From positions 1 through 47,446 of the forward strand of contig NW_019775625.1 of assembly GCF_001039355.2 (NCBI RefSeq): DNA of 47,446 bases, written 5' to 3'. Positions 36,133-46,892 of this stretch are shown here, in pieces. Position numbers and translations under genes: made by a program. The stretch's first letter is position 1. Each line of letters starts with the position of its first letter. The notes beneath the pieces were generated by a model. That model ran no database searches, had not been told where the DNA came from, and worked only from the letters and a program-made list of their open reading frames with translations. Origin of the DNA: Lingula anatina. Taxonomy: Eukaryota > Brachiopoda > Lingulata > Lingulida > Lingulidae.

Positions 36133-36855
36133 CTAGTAGCATCTGTAACAGTAACCACGAGTGATTCTATAAAAAGAAACCCGACGAGAACCGATCTTGA
36201 AGCAAATGCGTTGAATCCTTATGCAACGGCACCAAGAGCAAGCTCGCTTTTGGCCAATACCTACTGAAATAAAATAAAATAAAATAGAATAAAATACAAT
36301 TTAATGCCCTGTACACTCTATATACAGAGTAATTAGTGTATTTACCTACATTTTTACTGTTGTAGATATTGCATCGCGTTATGGTAAACATTACAGAGAT
36401 TTATACTGTGCGTACCTGCCGGGGTTCGGGTGCTGGCGCCATCTACTGTGTTGTCGTCCTTCTGAGAGAGCCAGTATGCCTCCAGATTCCTGCAGGATTC
36501 CTGCATCCTGGGACTTAGGAAGGACTTGTCTTTGATCGGGGAAGTATTCACCTCGAAGCTTTTTTGGTCATCGTCATCTTCTACATCATCTGTCGTGTTC
36601 TGGACGGTGTTCTAAAATAATAACTGTACAGGTAATTCATGTCTTGCATTATTTTCATATGTTAAAAAATCATATTTTGAAACACAATCAAAAGCATCAT
36701 TTATATATAAAGAAATAAACAAAAAGACTCAATAAATATAAAATTATTCGTACCGGTTGTTCCAAAGCGTTGGCCACGTCCTTGCTGTCAGTCTCTTCAT
36801 ATTTGTTCATTGGAGTCAAGTAACAAGCAAACTTGTTGCTCATTTCCATATTGTA
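36133..36855 (-). pseudogene. BRICHOS/peptide gene copy 3, exons 4 (partial) to 6 only
   Basis: Only the 3' half remains: part of exon 4 (36754-36855), exon 5 (36416-36611, three codons longer than in copy 1) and exon 6 (36133-36263). Homology breaks inside exon 4, and exons 1-3 with the promoter are gone. After about 170 bp of unrelated sequence, homology resumes in the region that lies upstream of copy 1. Exon 6 still encodes a peptide almost identical to copy 1, but the convertase site is GQKR (P4 Arg lost). Peptide Tyr5 has become Cys while Cys23 has become Ser, so six cysteines remain in a different order. Without signal sequence or promoter it is probably not expressed, unless spliced from another start. 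It could serve as a donor for gene conversion. Confidence 0.85.
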
Positions 36856-37340
36856 TTGTCATAAAAAAGTTCGCGTGTGCCGGACATAGGACAAATACGC
36901 CCAACACCATTTGTTCAATCAATTGATTGGTCTGGGACTGCCATGTTCAAGGGGAAGCGTAAAACGTTGGAACCTGGAAAGCTAAAATCTACTCGGCAAC
37001 CATCAACATTAAAAAAGGCGATAACAGAACGTCGAGTATGAAAATCAATCGTGATTTTCATGATTGCATATAAGACCAAACAGTTTAGTTTAATAAAATC
37101 ATTTCACTTCGCAGGAGAAATAAAACCGTGTATACTCGTGCGCGTGGCTCACTTTACAGCTGGTCCCACAGTTGTGGTACATGTAGTTCGTAACATAGGC
37201 TACCGTGCTTGGTGAGGGTAGCCTGTTCCATCGCTTATGAAAGGTCATTTTTATTCGTCGCCTGAACCATTCCTCTTTGGGATAGATCACACAACGTCTT
37301 AGAACCATATGAGTGACTGTAGTCGATTCGGTAAATTCTG

Positions 37341-37366
37341 CATATATATATATATATATATATATG
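37341..37366. repeat. (AT)n microsatellite
   Basis: About 12 AT units in A', at the place where block A has a (GT)n run. Confidence 0.85.
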
Positions 37367-37603
37367 CATTCTCCTTCTTTACACCTTACATCGTTTACTA
37401 CGTTTAAAACTTTTTTGCAGTTATTATGTCCTTCGCATTGACTAATTGGTTTCTAAGGGTAGGGAATGGTTTATGGACTGTCACTTTTTTCTTTAATTAT
37501 TTATGTAGTGGAGGGTTAAAAGTGTTTTATCATTATTACTATCAACCCTCCCCTACCTTTATCCTCGTCCTTGGTTGTTTGTCGTGGTTACTGAAAGGAC
37601 CAG

Positions 37604-37823
37604 GGCTCCGTATCTCGAAAGGTTCGCTATGTTGCGCACGCGTGTTAGTGTCTCGATTCCATAACCGATTCTATTTCGAGATACGGGGCCATGAAATCGT
37701 GACACTTGCGTACGTGCAAGTGAGTCTCGATTTCATGGCCCCGTAACTCGAAATAGAATCGGTTATGGAATCGAGACACTAACACACGTGCGCAACATAG
37801 CGAACCTTTCGAGATACGGAGCC
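37604..37823. mobile_element. 220-bp palindromic hairpin MITE with a documented empty site
   Basis: The two halves are near-perfect inverted repeats of about 97 bp (ends GGCTCCGTATCTCGAAA and its inverse), with a smaller near-palindrome (CACTTGCGTACGTGCAAGTG) in the centre. It is flanked by CAG on both sides. The homologous site in block A (25016-25024, GGACCAGTCTGGG) has one CAG and no insert. A transcript could fold into a long hairpin. The 3-bp duplication does not settle the superfamily. Confidence 0.85.
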
Positions 37824-39749
37824 CAGTATGGGCAGCGACGGCTAACTGGATACTAGCACAGTTTTCAAATGTTTGCTGGTGTCCCCGAAAGATAAAAAAG
37901 GTGCTTAATCACCCTTTGACGTTTGTTATACAGAATTTGAATTGCAATTGGACACCTCAGCGCTAAAAGATTAATGTGCAATTTAACATGCGAAAACATA
38001 ACAACTTCAGGACACACTGTAGCCTTCATATAACCGCCTAAACCATCTAGTATTGTCACGCTTTGTTCCACTTCATAACGTTGATATTGTTCGTGGGCCA
38101 TTGTCAAAGCCATGGAGATGATGTATATCAATGGGTGTGTGTCATAGCATAATAAAGTATCTAGTTCGTTCACTATTCCATTATCTTTTGTGAAAGTGTA
38201 TTGTAATTGACCGGAAATGACCTCTGACACCCATTAGATACTAAGTAGTCCGTTATCTTTTGTGGATGGAACCTTGTTGGAAAAATGCACCACAGCAAGT
38301 AAAGACCGTTAACTAAAATTAACGAAAAACCTAATGACTAACATGTAAGCTTCCGTATATGTAACGTTTCGCTTTTGTGCAAATAGCTGTCTTTGAGCCT
38401 AGAGTTCAAAGGTTTATAAGCCCATGTTTATGAGGGAAAATAGTCACAAAATCAATTGTCGGATACATTTTATTTTGCTGTATTGTGTCAATGGTAATGT
38501 CACTTGTTTCTTGTGGCTAAGGCCTTTAGTCCGTTCGACCCTGCATGAATAAATATACATTTAATGAATTTAATGTATCTCATCAAACAAGTGCCATTCC
38601 TTAGGTACTTTAAACCTCTATGAACACGATAAAAAGGAGGAAAAAATGCCTTCCACGAAAACTGAAAAAAGATGTTAGTGGTTCAATTTTACACCCCAAA
38701 TAAAGACGTAAAGACTGCCAAAATGCCATGCAGTCAAGTGTCCAAGGCGCTGTGATGAAGGGTTGAAAGTAGCGCGGCATAAGTCGAAAAGAACATTTAT
38801 CTCTTTTGAAATCGTGATTTTTAAAATACCATTACAAGAAAACACAGTGAACAGCCTATTTCACCGAATTCTAACATCTCTGATTTATGTATACGTTTTT
38901 TTTTTTTTTTTTTTTTGTAAATAAATAAAAGCCATTAAAACACAATGATAACAACTCAGAAAAAAGTCATAGTGACTTTTACTCATTTTTTTTCTAAAAC
39001 AAAGCAAAAAAGAAGGCAAAAGAAGCACAACTAAAAGATGTATAAGTAACAACAATCTAGAATAATAATTTTACTGTTGTTGACATGAGAGTTAACATAC
39101 AAAAATGCACACGTGGAACTTATGAATAGCAAAACAGGGAAGCTTATTAAGAATTTCGGAAGGGATTTTCTTTAACACCATTCTGTACGAGAACCATGCA
39201 GCCCTCATATCCTAAATATAATATACTTTTGTAACCAGCAGTTCAGATACAATGAAAAATATTTTACGCTGAAATCTAACACCATTGACATTTGATTCTG
39301 TAAATATAATTTAAAAAATTCCCCGAAAAATTAAAAAAAAAACTTTCGAAAAAGTCAGTCCTTGTTTATCTAACTCCTTTACTCTTAAAGCAAACAACAA
39401 GAAATAAAAGCATTAATAAAAGGTGCATCACCATCTGTCATCTAGAATAATGATTTCACTGTTGTTATTATGGCAGTTAACAAACAAAAATGCATACTTA
39501 AGCTTTATTGAAAAGAAATGAAAAAAAAAGAAAAAAGAAAAGAAAACGGACGCTGATTAAGAACCTCTGAAGGGATTTTCTCAAAAGTAATAGTGCATTT
39601 GTACCAAGTGACGCTTATGTAACAGTGGATTACCCCGCTTTAAAAATTCAACGTTTTGAGATATTCTTGGATTTAGTATCTAAAGCTGAAAAAGTTCTAA
39701 TAACCCTATGCAGTAATCTCTGTGATAAACAAATATTTTGCCCCGGCGT

Positions 39750-39877
39750 TTATCTACCGTAGCATCTGTAACACAAATGATAGTATCTGTAAAAGCAATA
39801 CCGATAATAACCGTAATAGTAGCAGTAGTATCTCCAGCAATGATACCAGTAGCAAGCTCGCTTCTGGCGATTACCTC
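39750..39877 (-). other. Copy 4 terminal exon: convertase site and Tyr-rich peptide
   Basis: Spacing C-x4-C-x4-C-x8-C-x7-C-x2-C with the turn at YYYGYYRY. A second frame through the same exon is also open (see findings). An A/T pentamer array adjoins the acceptor. Confidence 0.85.
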
Positions 39878-42153
39878 CTGTAATATAATATAATATAATA
39901 TAATATAATATAATATAATATAATATAATAAGCGAAAATCGAGACAATGGCTCACATTTACTGCCCCGTACATTCTATATACAAAGTAATTAATGAATTT
40001 ACTGCACTGGCACTGTTGTACGTATTGCACCGAGTAACGATTAACATTTAATAGATTAATCTTGTGCGTACCTGCCGGTGCATGGGTGCTGGCGTCATCT
40101 ACAATGTTGTCGTCCTTCTGAGTAAGCCAGTATGCCTCCAGATCCTTGCAGAATTCCTGCATTCTGGGACTAAGGAAGGACTTGTCCTTGATCGGAGAAG
40201 TGTTGACAACGAATCGCTTTTGTTCAATATCTTCATCCGTCGTATTTTCGACGGTATTCTAAAAAACATGATGGTATAGGTTAGGTTACGGTTTTAATCA
40301 TACCTTGCACATGTTTAAATGCCACTTTATATATTCAAACACAGTTAGAAGTAATGTGTATGTTTAGATGTAAACACAGATTCAAAGTCCGAATAGATAT
40401 CAAGTACATCATACCGATTGTTCCAAAGCGCTGGCCACGCCCTTGCTGTCAGTCTCTTCAGATTTGTTCATTGGAGTCAAGTAACAAGCAAACTTGTTGT
40501 TCATTTCCATCTTGTATACTACCAGACTCTGAAAAGATACAAAACAGGACAATACACTGTTGCTTAAAATGATGGAATATTTCAACAGAATATTTGGGAA
40601 TCCTTTTTTTCTTTTTTTTTCACATAAAATTGATTAAAACAGGTTTTGATGTAATATTAACATATCCAACAAAATGATTTCATTGGCATCTTAATCGCAT
40701 CAAAATTGAAAGGGAGTAACTGGTAAATGTAGAAATATCACCGCATTGAATCTAGTAAATTCTACAGATCTCAGCTTAGAGGTACTTAACCTCATTTGCA
40801 TATTGACGAAGTATAAGTAAATTAGCCCTTTTTTATTAGCAATTTCACAATAGATTTAAAACCGCCTCTACCCACCCTCGAGTTGTCCATGGCAACGTGG
40901 AACTTCTCGTTGTTCACGGTGTACACGGTGATGTTGTCCTTCAGATCAACCTGGACCTTTTCGTCAACTTTCTTCCCTTGTTTGTCGGTTAAACGGAGAT
41001 GGTACTCCTGAAGAAATAATAATAATAATAATCACATTAGATGATGATGACGATGATATCGTTAGTTTTGATTGCTCATTTCTTAGCATATTATTCCTTT
41101 GAAACCAGATCGATGCGTTTTGCAACTGAGATATTTCATGCGCGTGCTACGGTTTTTAATAAATTTGAGCTTCTAATAAAGGGATCCTTTTTTTTTTGTC
41201 AAAAATGATAATTAGCATAATTTTCAAATATTCTATTATTATTATTATATTATTATTATTATTATTAGTGATACAGTATATCCACCTTCCACACATCCTG
41301 TGCTGACTTGTTAGAGATGTGAACTGCTCCCAACGTTCCACCGACAGCAACAGCAACAACAACAATGACAGCAACAGCAACAATGATGTATTTCTTGTAC
41401 GACGCCTTGGTCTGAAAAATAAATTAAAAGATAAATTCAAACAAAAAAGAACTTAGGATATAATATAATTCTCATCGCCAACTGTGTTGTAAATTGTTTT
41501 CGCCAATTACATTTACCATTACCAGCAAGGTAATTTCGCTAAAACATGAAAATCCCATATTAGATTTGTGTGAAAACTAACTTAAAAATCATTTAAAATA
41601 ACTAATCTGTTACCATGCATGCAATTTTATCATTGAATAAGGACGTTAATTCCTTCATAAAGAAACTCGAGATCCAGTACTCTAAAAATTAACAAATGCC
41701 GGTCGAATGTCTTTTCTAAATATATGCATAAGTCCAACTTCTTTCATTACAGAATATTTTAAAGCGTTCTAAAAATTTACCTTAGTAAAATATATGGGAG
41801 AATGAACCCCCGTCGCACATGTGTTTAAATAACATTGTCACACTTGAACTGTAGATAAAAAGCATGGTCTATATGACAAAGCTATTTTGAATGGCTAAAA
41901 ATTGGGCATTAACTGTATGAAAAAAAAAAGGAAATTGAAAAACGGTGAATATTCACAACAAAAGCAAAGTGGATGACGCGACTCAACTGTTCACTTTTTT
42001 GAGGAATGACCCTACTTAAAGTAAAAAACTTCCTGGCCTAAATATCTTCAAAGTGGATAGACTTACCTCAGGACCGTCACGTCCAGAGGACCCACCATCT
42101 GTGATGACAGTCACGCCTGGCTCGGCAGACTTTTCACTGACAGTTGGCAGCAT
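39750..42153 (-). CDS. BRICHOS preproprotein with Tyr-rich six-Cys peptide, copy 4
   Basis: Exons: 42067-42153, 41286-41411, 40876-41007, 40415-40528, 40072-40258, 39750-39877; 257 residues. Structure and phases match copies 1 and 2. Exon 3 ends with AGG/GTGGGT and exon 4 with TCG/GTATGA donors. BRICHOS cysteines are kept (FACYL; MQEFCKDLEAYWL). The last exon gives RQKR (219-222), then a 33-residue peptide starting ACYWYHCWRYYC, with Cys at peptide positions 2, 7, 12, 21, 29 and 32. Fifteen of 33 residues are Tyr, with four Arg and two His. It ends Y-G-R-stop, predicting an amidated C terminus. Low charge and extreme Tyr content set it apart from its siblings; it could be antimicrobial, metal- or redox-active, or cross-linking. 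I cannot choose from sequence. Confidence 0.87.
39881..39930. repeat. (TAATA)n next to the peptide exon of copy 4
   Basis: Ten perfect pentamers starting 3 bases into the intron side of the last-exon acceptor. Confidence 0.95.
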
Positions 42154-42256
42154 CTTGAAAGTATATCAAGATTCGTCTAGCAGAGAGCAGCACTCAAGGT
42201 TTTACTTTTTCCGACCGGTCGAGTTCGCCGTTTGCTTCGAGCTGGGCGTACTCTCC

Positions 42257-42264
42257 TTTTTATA
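42257..42264 (-). promoter_or_regulatory. TATA box of BRICHOS copy 4
   Basis: TATAAAAA followed by GGAG on the minus strand, about 105 bp upstream of the ATG. Confidence 0.65.
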
Positions 42265-42848
42265 GCTGCCATCACGGCGAGAGATTTTTCAGGAACAAGT
42301 TTTCGATACAAAAGAACAATGTCTTCCAAGTTTTTAAGCAGAAATAAACACGCTTTCATATGTTGATGTGGTGGGAAAGTTTTCGACAACCAAAAAAAAA
42401 GATGAAAACCCTAAGCATTTTTTAACTATCTTATCAATGGTTGGGTAATTTTAACAAGCATTCACACGATACAAAAGGTGAAATAAACCAACGAAAAGTG
42501 ATCTTTGTCAAACAAGTTTTCCATGCAAAAGATGGAACGTCTTCCAAGTTTTTAAGCAGAAAAAAACGCGCTTTCATATGTTGCTCTTAAGAATATGACA
42601 GCGAAGAAGAAATGCTAAAAACCGTAAGTATCTGACCAATTGTTAGGTAAATTAAACAACACGACACAAAAGGTGTAAAATTCATTCTTTCAAGAAAACT
42701 AGAAAATTTGTTTTTCTTATTTTGCTGAAGACTTGATAGTTTCATTTTTTCAATTAAATTTTATCGGTTGATAATGTAATCGAGCTCTGTCCTTTAATGC
42801 ACATGTAAGGCCTGTACTTCTCCGACTTATGGAGAGAGTCAAGTATTG
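42265..42848. repeat. Upstream region of copy 4 with a duplicated segment
   Basis: No gene. 'GTCTTCCAAGTTTTTAAGCAG' followed by 'CGCTTTCATATGTTG' occurs at about 42319 and again at about 42549, a direct duplication at about 230-bp distance upstream of the promoter. Confidence 0.65.
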
Positions 42849-43973
42849 AGCATTGGTCAGTTCATTTGTTACACCCTTCTAGCATTTTATTTATTGACTA
42901 CAGATCAGCTTTTAACACAGTTGTGCCAATAAATCTATATTTGGAAATTTTAAACCATCTTGAGCTACCTGTTTTTATTTGTGACTGGATTTTAGACTTT
43001 CTTTTAGATAGAAGACAAGCTGTTAAAGTCAGCTCTTTTATCTAAAAAAAAAAGTTTTAAATACCGGTGTACCGCAGGAATGCGTCTTTTCACTTTGTCT
43101 TTACTTCCTTTTTACCTATGATTGTACTATTGTAAGCGACGGGACTTTTCTTATGAAATTTGCGGATGATACTACGCTTGTGGGGCTAGTTACTTATAAT
43201 GACGAGAGTACACATAGAGAATCTGTTGAGTCGGTGGAAAGGTGGTACGAGAGTAATGATCTTAATTTGACCGTAGCTAAAACCAAACAAATGATAGTGA
43301 ATTTTAGAAAGAATCAGAATGTTAAGGCACCACTCCCAACTGGTAACGTTGAAATAAGTAGGGTAGAGGAATTTTATCTATTTGGTACACGCATGAACAG
43401 TAAAATTAATTGGAAAGATAATACCGCGAGGAGTGTAAAGAAGGTACGGCAAAGATTAAATTTTTAGGATCATTGAGAACTTTTACTGATAGCGAGCCTA
43501 TTTTAGTCAATTTTATAGGTGTGTAATTGAAAGCATCCTGGCGTACAGAATTATAATATGGTATAGCGGAACAACTGGGGATGAAAAAATAAACTAACCA
43601 ACGTTGTAAAAACTGCAAGCAAGGTGTATGTAATCGGGCAGGATCTGCCCATGATATTTTAACGACAGAATGAAGAAAAGAACTGTTAACACCATGGAAG
43701 ATTTTTCTCATCCTGCATCATCACTTTTTACCTTTTTACCAAGTAATAGTAGACTTTAAACTTTTAAAAGGAGTAAAAGCTTTTTAAACAGCTTTTATCC
43801 AAGTGCAGTGACGCATTTTTATTTGATCTCAAAACCCAATTCTTAATTTATCTATTGTATTACACCTATTCTGTATATTTTCAAACTTGCTCCAAAAGGA
43901 AAATGATTTCCGAATTTTATAATTCACTAAATAAACTCTTAACTTATCTTATCTTATCTTATCTTATCTTATC
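42849..43973 (+). mobile_element. LINE reverse transcriptase remnant with TTATC-repeat 3' tail
   Basis: Broken frames encode RT motifs in order: ILFIDYRSAFNTVVP (motif A, about 42884), NTGVPQECV (motif B), MKFADDTTLVGLV (motif C with the catalytic F-A-D-D, about 43153-43195), then LNLTVAKTKQMIVNFRK and a post-RT section with PILVNFYRCVIESILAYRII. The last part resembles the CR1/L2/Rex1 group. At 43943-43973 there are about six TTATC units, a typical microsatellite-like 3' tail. Stops and frameshifts (for example at about 43044) show it is inactive. The 5' half is missing. Confidence 0.82.
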
Positions 43974-46892
43974 GTTATCCACGTTACGTGTAAGGCACTT
44001 ACAATTACAAAAAAATGTGATTCGTGTAAAAGAAAAAGTGAGGTACGTCTCAAAGAATAATAGTTCATATTTATAGACATTAATTGTAGTGCAAGAGAAG
44101 GAAACAAAATAAACACGGAGAGCGACTCTTTGGCGTGTAATTCAGTTGTACAAACATGAGTCTAGATGCTGACAACCTGTCATTAAGTGATTATTTATCA
44201 TATTTGAAAAGAAAATGAGGTGTCGCATTTTTTAACTTACGCAATTCAAAAACAGAACTAGTTAGCATAAGAAAGGTTGAAGTGTTAAAATCTATTTATT
44301 CATTTTTTAAAGAATCCACTTGGGACATTCACGAATAAATGTGAGCGGGATATTTGGTTAGACACACAATGCAATGTCCAGAATTATTTCTCTTCAAATT
44401 GATAAGCTGTTCAGTTCTACAGGTAGTCAGCCACAGAGCAATTGTTTCAACAAGGGTTGGTTTCACGAAAAAACTTTAGCCCCTAAAGTGGTCTAAACTT
44501 CTTGATGAAAAATCTTGTCTATGAATTTAAAAAGAATGCATTGTAGTCCAGTGGTATATTTCTTTTGAGAAAAAACTTCAACGTAATGAGAAGTGCCATG
44601 CATACGGACGCTAAAAAAACACTGTTATTCGAAAAGGTATAAATAGCGTGCATAGTCATGATCAGCAACCACAACGAATTTCGAAGAAAAGGTGATTACA
44701 AAACTATCAATCAATATTTGAGTTAAAAGTATCTAATTATAGCAAAAAACGGCTAACCAGAGTTGGAAGTAAATATTACCTGTATGACATTGGAGCGCAC
44801 CGCTAGTCTTCAACCGACTCTCTTATCTTACATAATTAACTGTGTCTTCTGCTGCAGAACGCCGCTCTGACTGGTATGCTTAGTAATGGGACGTCACTCC
44901 CCGTAGTAATGGTGGGGGAAATAAACTTAGATTGTTCAGATTGTTTAAAGAAGGTCTAGAAGTAAGTAGTCATGTCAAAAATCCATTTTTGTCAATTAAA
45001 CATCGAAGTGCACGTGCTTAGGTGAAGTGTTGGGTGGCCCCACTTCGAATAGAAACGGGTCGATATGAAAAAACTAGCTATTTTGAGAAAAGAACCGGTG
45101 CATTGTGTGATAAGGGGATTTTAGTTAACTATCCCTCTTTTATTGTTGAACGTGGTGAAATTAAAATAAACGTTCTAATAACACTTTTGATTTCTTGAAT
45201 GATAACAAGTACACACAATGGACAATAGAAGTGTCACCCCCTGAATCAGAGTAATCAAATAATAATCAAGTAATCAATTGTCAAAGTAGGCAGATCTTGG
45301 ATCTTGAGTAGTTATAATGCCTGGTCTACATTTTTTTTTTTGTGTGTGAAATTTGATGTTAATAAAATAATACCAGGAGCATATCATTCCACAGTCATTT
45401 ATCTCCCCCAAAGTATTGGTTCAGTAGGCGTGACACTTCTATTATCCATGGTGCGTATTTATTTTTGATTAGTAGTGATATGATTAATTTAGTTGCCAAA
45501 ATTTGCTGCCGATTTCTAGACGGAATTTTATTTATAAATGAAGTTTCCATGTATATACACGGTATTAAGCGATATTCAGTATCTCGTAGTTCTATATAGA
45601 AATGCCATGTTTTACTGTTCTTAATTAGTATTTCTCTTTTTATGGGTGAGACTTCAATACAATATCTTGATTACTTGTGGTTTATATCATCAGTGTCAAA
45701 ATAAAAGGAGTGACTGTTGAGAGAGGTACGTGGCAGTATATAATTTTGCGTTGTAAACAGAAAAAATTGAGAAAAACGAACAGAAGGCTGAAAATACCAA
45801 GTACCCATTAAATAATTTTCAAATAAGATTCGACGAAAAGACGGACGACTGAATCCATATAAGGCAACAGACATTAAGATAATGATACATAATGATACTA
45901 TGTTGCATGACACTTCCTGGCACGCAGTAGGTGATGGAATGCGTTTTATAAAGAAACTGAACACTGAGTAAAATAAACAATATTCCGAGGCGGACACGTG
46001 CGTGTTACAAGCTCACAAACACAGAAATAATCATTAACCTTGACCCGTCATCTAAATGCATGGCAAACAACAACAGGTTTCGAACGTGTCAGGAGTCACG
46101 TTTTAAAGCGAGGACGAACGTGAGGAGACTTCGGCAAACACAGGTCCAAACGATAAGACTTTGTTTGAGGGCAGCTAATATTGAAGGCCTACAATTTTAA
46201 TTAAAATACAAACAGGTGCTAAAACCGTGAGTCATGTTGAAAAAATTGCCTTCCAAGAAAATTAGAAAATATCTATGTGGTTTTATTTAACGCGAAATCG
46301 TGAGTCACGCCTACTCTTGCAAATGACAATTGTAGGCCTAAACATCACGTACTAAACAAATAAAACTACCGTGTGTCCCTCCCTTTCGTGGATAAAACTA
46401 CAATCTTAATTAAAATAATTTTAATTGAAATAACCTATGTTAATTAAGGGATATCTTTAATGACTTAAGACTGTCACAACCAGGACGTTTTTTATTATCA
46501 TGCAAACAGCCATGAATGCGAGCCAAAGGATGAAGAAATGCCTTTCAAGAACACGGGGGAATACTTTGTGGTTTTATTTGACGCGCAATTGGTATTATAA
46601 TTTTTATCAGAAAAAAAAAGAAAAGAACACCTGGTAAACGCGTTAGGCGAACACCTCTCTTTCGTGGGTGAAATACAATCAAAATAAAACAGATGAAGCC
46701 TTAACGAACCATATTCGAAACAACACAAAAATTTTCCTATACGATTAAACATAGTTTTCTCGATTCATTTACATCTCGTGCTGGTACTCGTACTTTCACC
46801 CATATTTCGTCCTTTTCGCTCGTGTAAATAGCCCGACTTCTTTCCATTCGAGATCAATAGGGCCTACAGTCACTTTACAAACACGTCCTTAG
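43974..46892. other. No supported gene
   Basis: Unassigned apart from the candidate MITE at 45214-45453. A possible isolated exon (CTGCTGCAG acceptor at 44853-44861, then NAALTGMLSNGTSLPVV.. to a TAG) is not supported by homology I recognise. At about 46248 and 46540 the dispersed motif TGCCTTCCA..GAAAA seen in blocks A and A' returns. Confidence 0.45.
45214..45453. mobile_element. Candidate MITE of about 240 bp
   Basis: Terminal inverted repeats: CACAATGGACAATAGAAGTG then TCACCC at the left, and the inverse CACCATGGATAATAGAAGTG then TCACGC from the right. The interior is AT-rich with no coding potential. No clear target duplication. Confidence 0.6.

Larger units (their letters stand above)
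36856..39749. other. Intergenic between copies 3 and 4
   Basis: About 36870-37030 is unrelated to block A. 37030-38850 is collinear with block A downstream sequence apart from the hairpin MITE. 39020-39310 and 39400-39600 are two copies of the 3'-flank module, and a poly-T tract lies at about 38899-38916. Confidence 0.6.

Noticed and set aside
44862-44959. Possible exon after CTGCTGCAG acceptor encoding NAALTGMLSNGTSL..
   Set aside because: No homology recognised, no partner exons, and about 33 codons is too short to support.
45671-45997. 108-codon minus-strand frame with hydrophobic stretches
   Set aside because: Composition of AT-rich noncoding DNA, no motif, no splice context; likely chance.
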